13,529 bases of DNA from Nitrospirae bacterium RBG_13_39_12. GTDB lineage: Bacteria; Nitrospirota; Thermodesulfovibrionia; Thermodesulfovibrionales; SM23-35. Below the pieces are notes generated by a model. It was not told the DNA's origin. It worked only from the letters and a program-made list of their open reading frames with translations, and searched no databases. The position numbers were made by a program, and so were the translations under genes. Below, in pieces: positions 13,385 through 13,529 of the stretch (within the stretch, counting starts at the first letter, position 1; every line of letters begins with the position of its first letter). The stretch is from assembly GCA_001805125.1 (NCBI GenBank), contig MHEF01000169.1:1-13529 (forward strand). Reading direction: 5' to 3'.

Positions 13385-13529
13385 GTGTTAATTACTACAA
13401 GAGTGAGCAAAAAGAGCCAGATCGTTATTCCGAAAAAGATAAGAGACACAGTTGGCATATCAGAGGGAGACGAGCTGATTGTTGATGTGGAAGGGGATAG
13501 AGTTATCCTCAAGGTGAAACCCAAGAGCT
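13385..13529 (+). CDS. AbrB/MazE/SpoVT-type antitoxin or regulator (partial, runs off the window)
   Basis: The first 48 codons are visible: a GTG start five bases after AGGAGG, reading MLITTRVSKKSQIVIPKKIR and on through VGISEGDELIVDVEGDRVILKVKPKS. This is a complete swapped-hairpin AbrB-like DNA-binding domain (the K-x-Q-x-V/I-I-P-K-x-I-R core, then G-x-x-x-G-D-x-L). Such domains at this position usually belong to antitoxins of VapBC- or MazEF-like pairs that repress their own promoter, which fits the repeats upstream. A toxin gene would lie just beyond the right edge but cannot be seen. A stand-alone transition-state regulator is the alternative. Confidence 0.85.
   Translation, partial: MLITTRVSKKSQIVIPKKIRDTVGISEGDELIVDVEGDRVILKVKPKS

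Overview
The window is a stretch of bacterial chromosome of roughly 40% GC by eye. It carries mostly housekeeping and envelope genes in short transcription units on both strands, with two decayed or mobile-looking gaps. Several gene families here (the DUF4139 protein, a DUF3786 protein coupled to a TIGR03960-like radical SAM protein, a small dual-CXXC protein, a NodIJ-type exporter) are common in anaerobic Nitrospirota and Desulfobacterota. I infer a member of one of those groups from gene content alone; there is no rRNA or marker phylogeny.

Layout. 1-141: the last 19 codons of an unrecognised gene and a strong intrinsic terminator. 142-515: no gene, but a consensus promoter-like sequence and a pair of oppositely oriented REP-like hairpins. 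516-2639: a secreted DUF4139 protein followed by endonuclease III (nth). 2747-3937: an exported HtrA-like protease domain that has lost His and Asp of its triad, fused to TPR repeats. 3961-4563 (minus): an anchored L,D-transpeptidase-like YkuD protein. 4734-7260: a CinA C-terminal-type amidohydrolase and NAD-dependent DNA ligase (ligA), probably one operon. 7261-8304: an accessory gap with a ~200-bp imperfect palindrome, a small lysine-rich ORF that looks like the front of a broken gene, its frameshifted remnant, and a GC-rich hairpin island. 8305-9798 (minus): a NodJ/NodI-like ABC exporter. 9913-10812: a divergent patatin-like lipoprotein. 10809-10976 (minus): a small dual-CXXC protein. 11067-13300: DUF3786 protein overlapping a radical SAM protein. 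13385-end: the start of an AbrB/MazE-type antitoxin with a textbook promoter embedded in repeats.

How it fits together. nth and ligA are DNA repair functions but lie in separate units. The DUF4139 protein, TPR pseudo-protease, YkuD protein, ABC exporter and patatin lipoprotein are all predicted to act at or beyond the inner membrane. Two initiation styles are visible: genes with good Shine-Dalgarno sequences (516, 2007, 5227, 7747, 13385), and genes with none whose ATG lies only a few bases after a -10-like box (2747, 4734, 11067 and the minus-strand genes starting at 9798 and 10976), which suggests leaderless transcripts.

The most interesting items are the TPR pseudo-protease, the His-for-Cys substitution in the Nth iron-sulfur motif, the long imperfect palindrome with the adjacent broken gene, and the repeat-embedded antitoxin promoter. 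I did not find a clear complete novel system.
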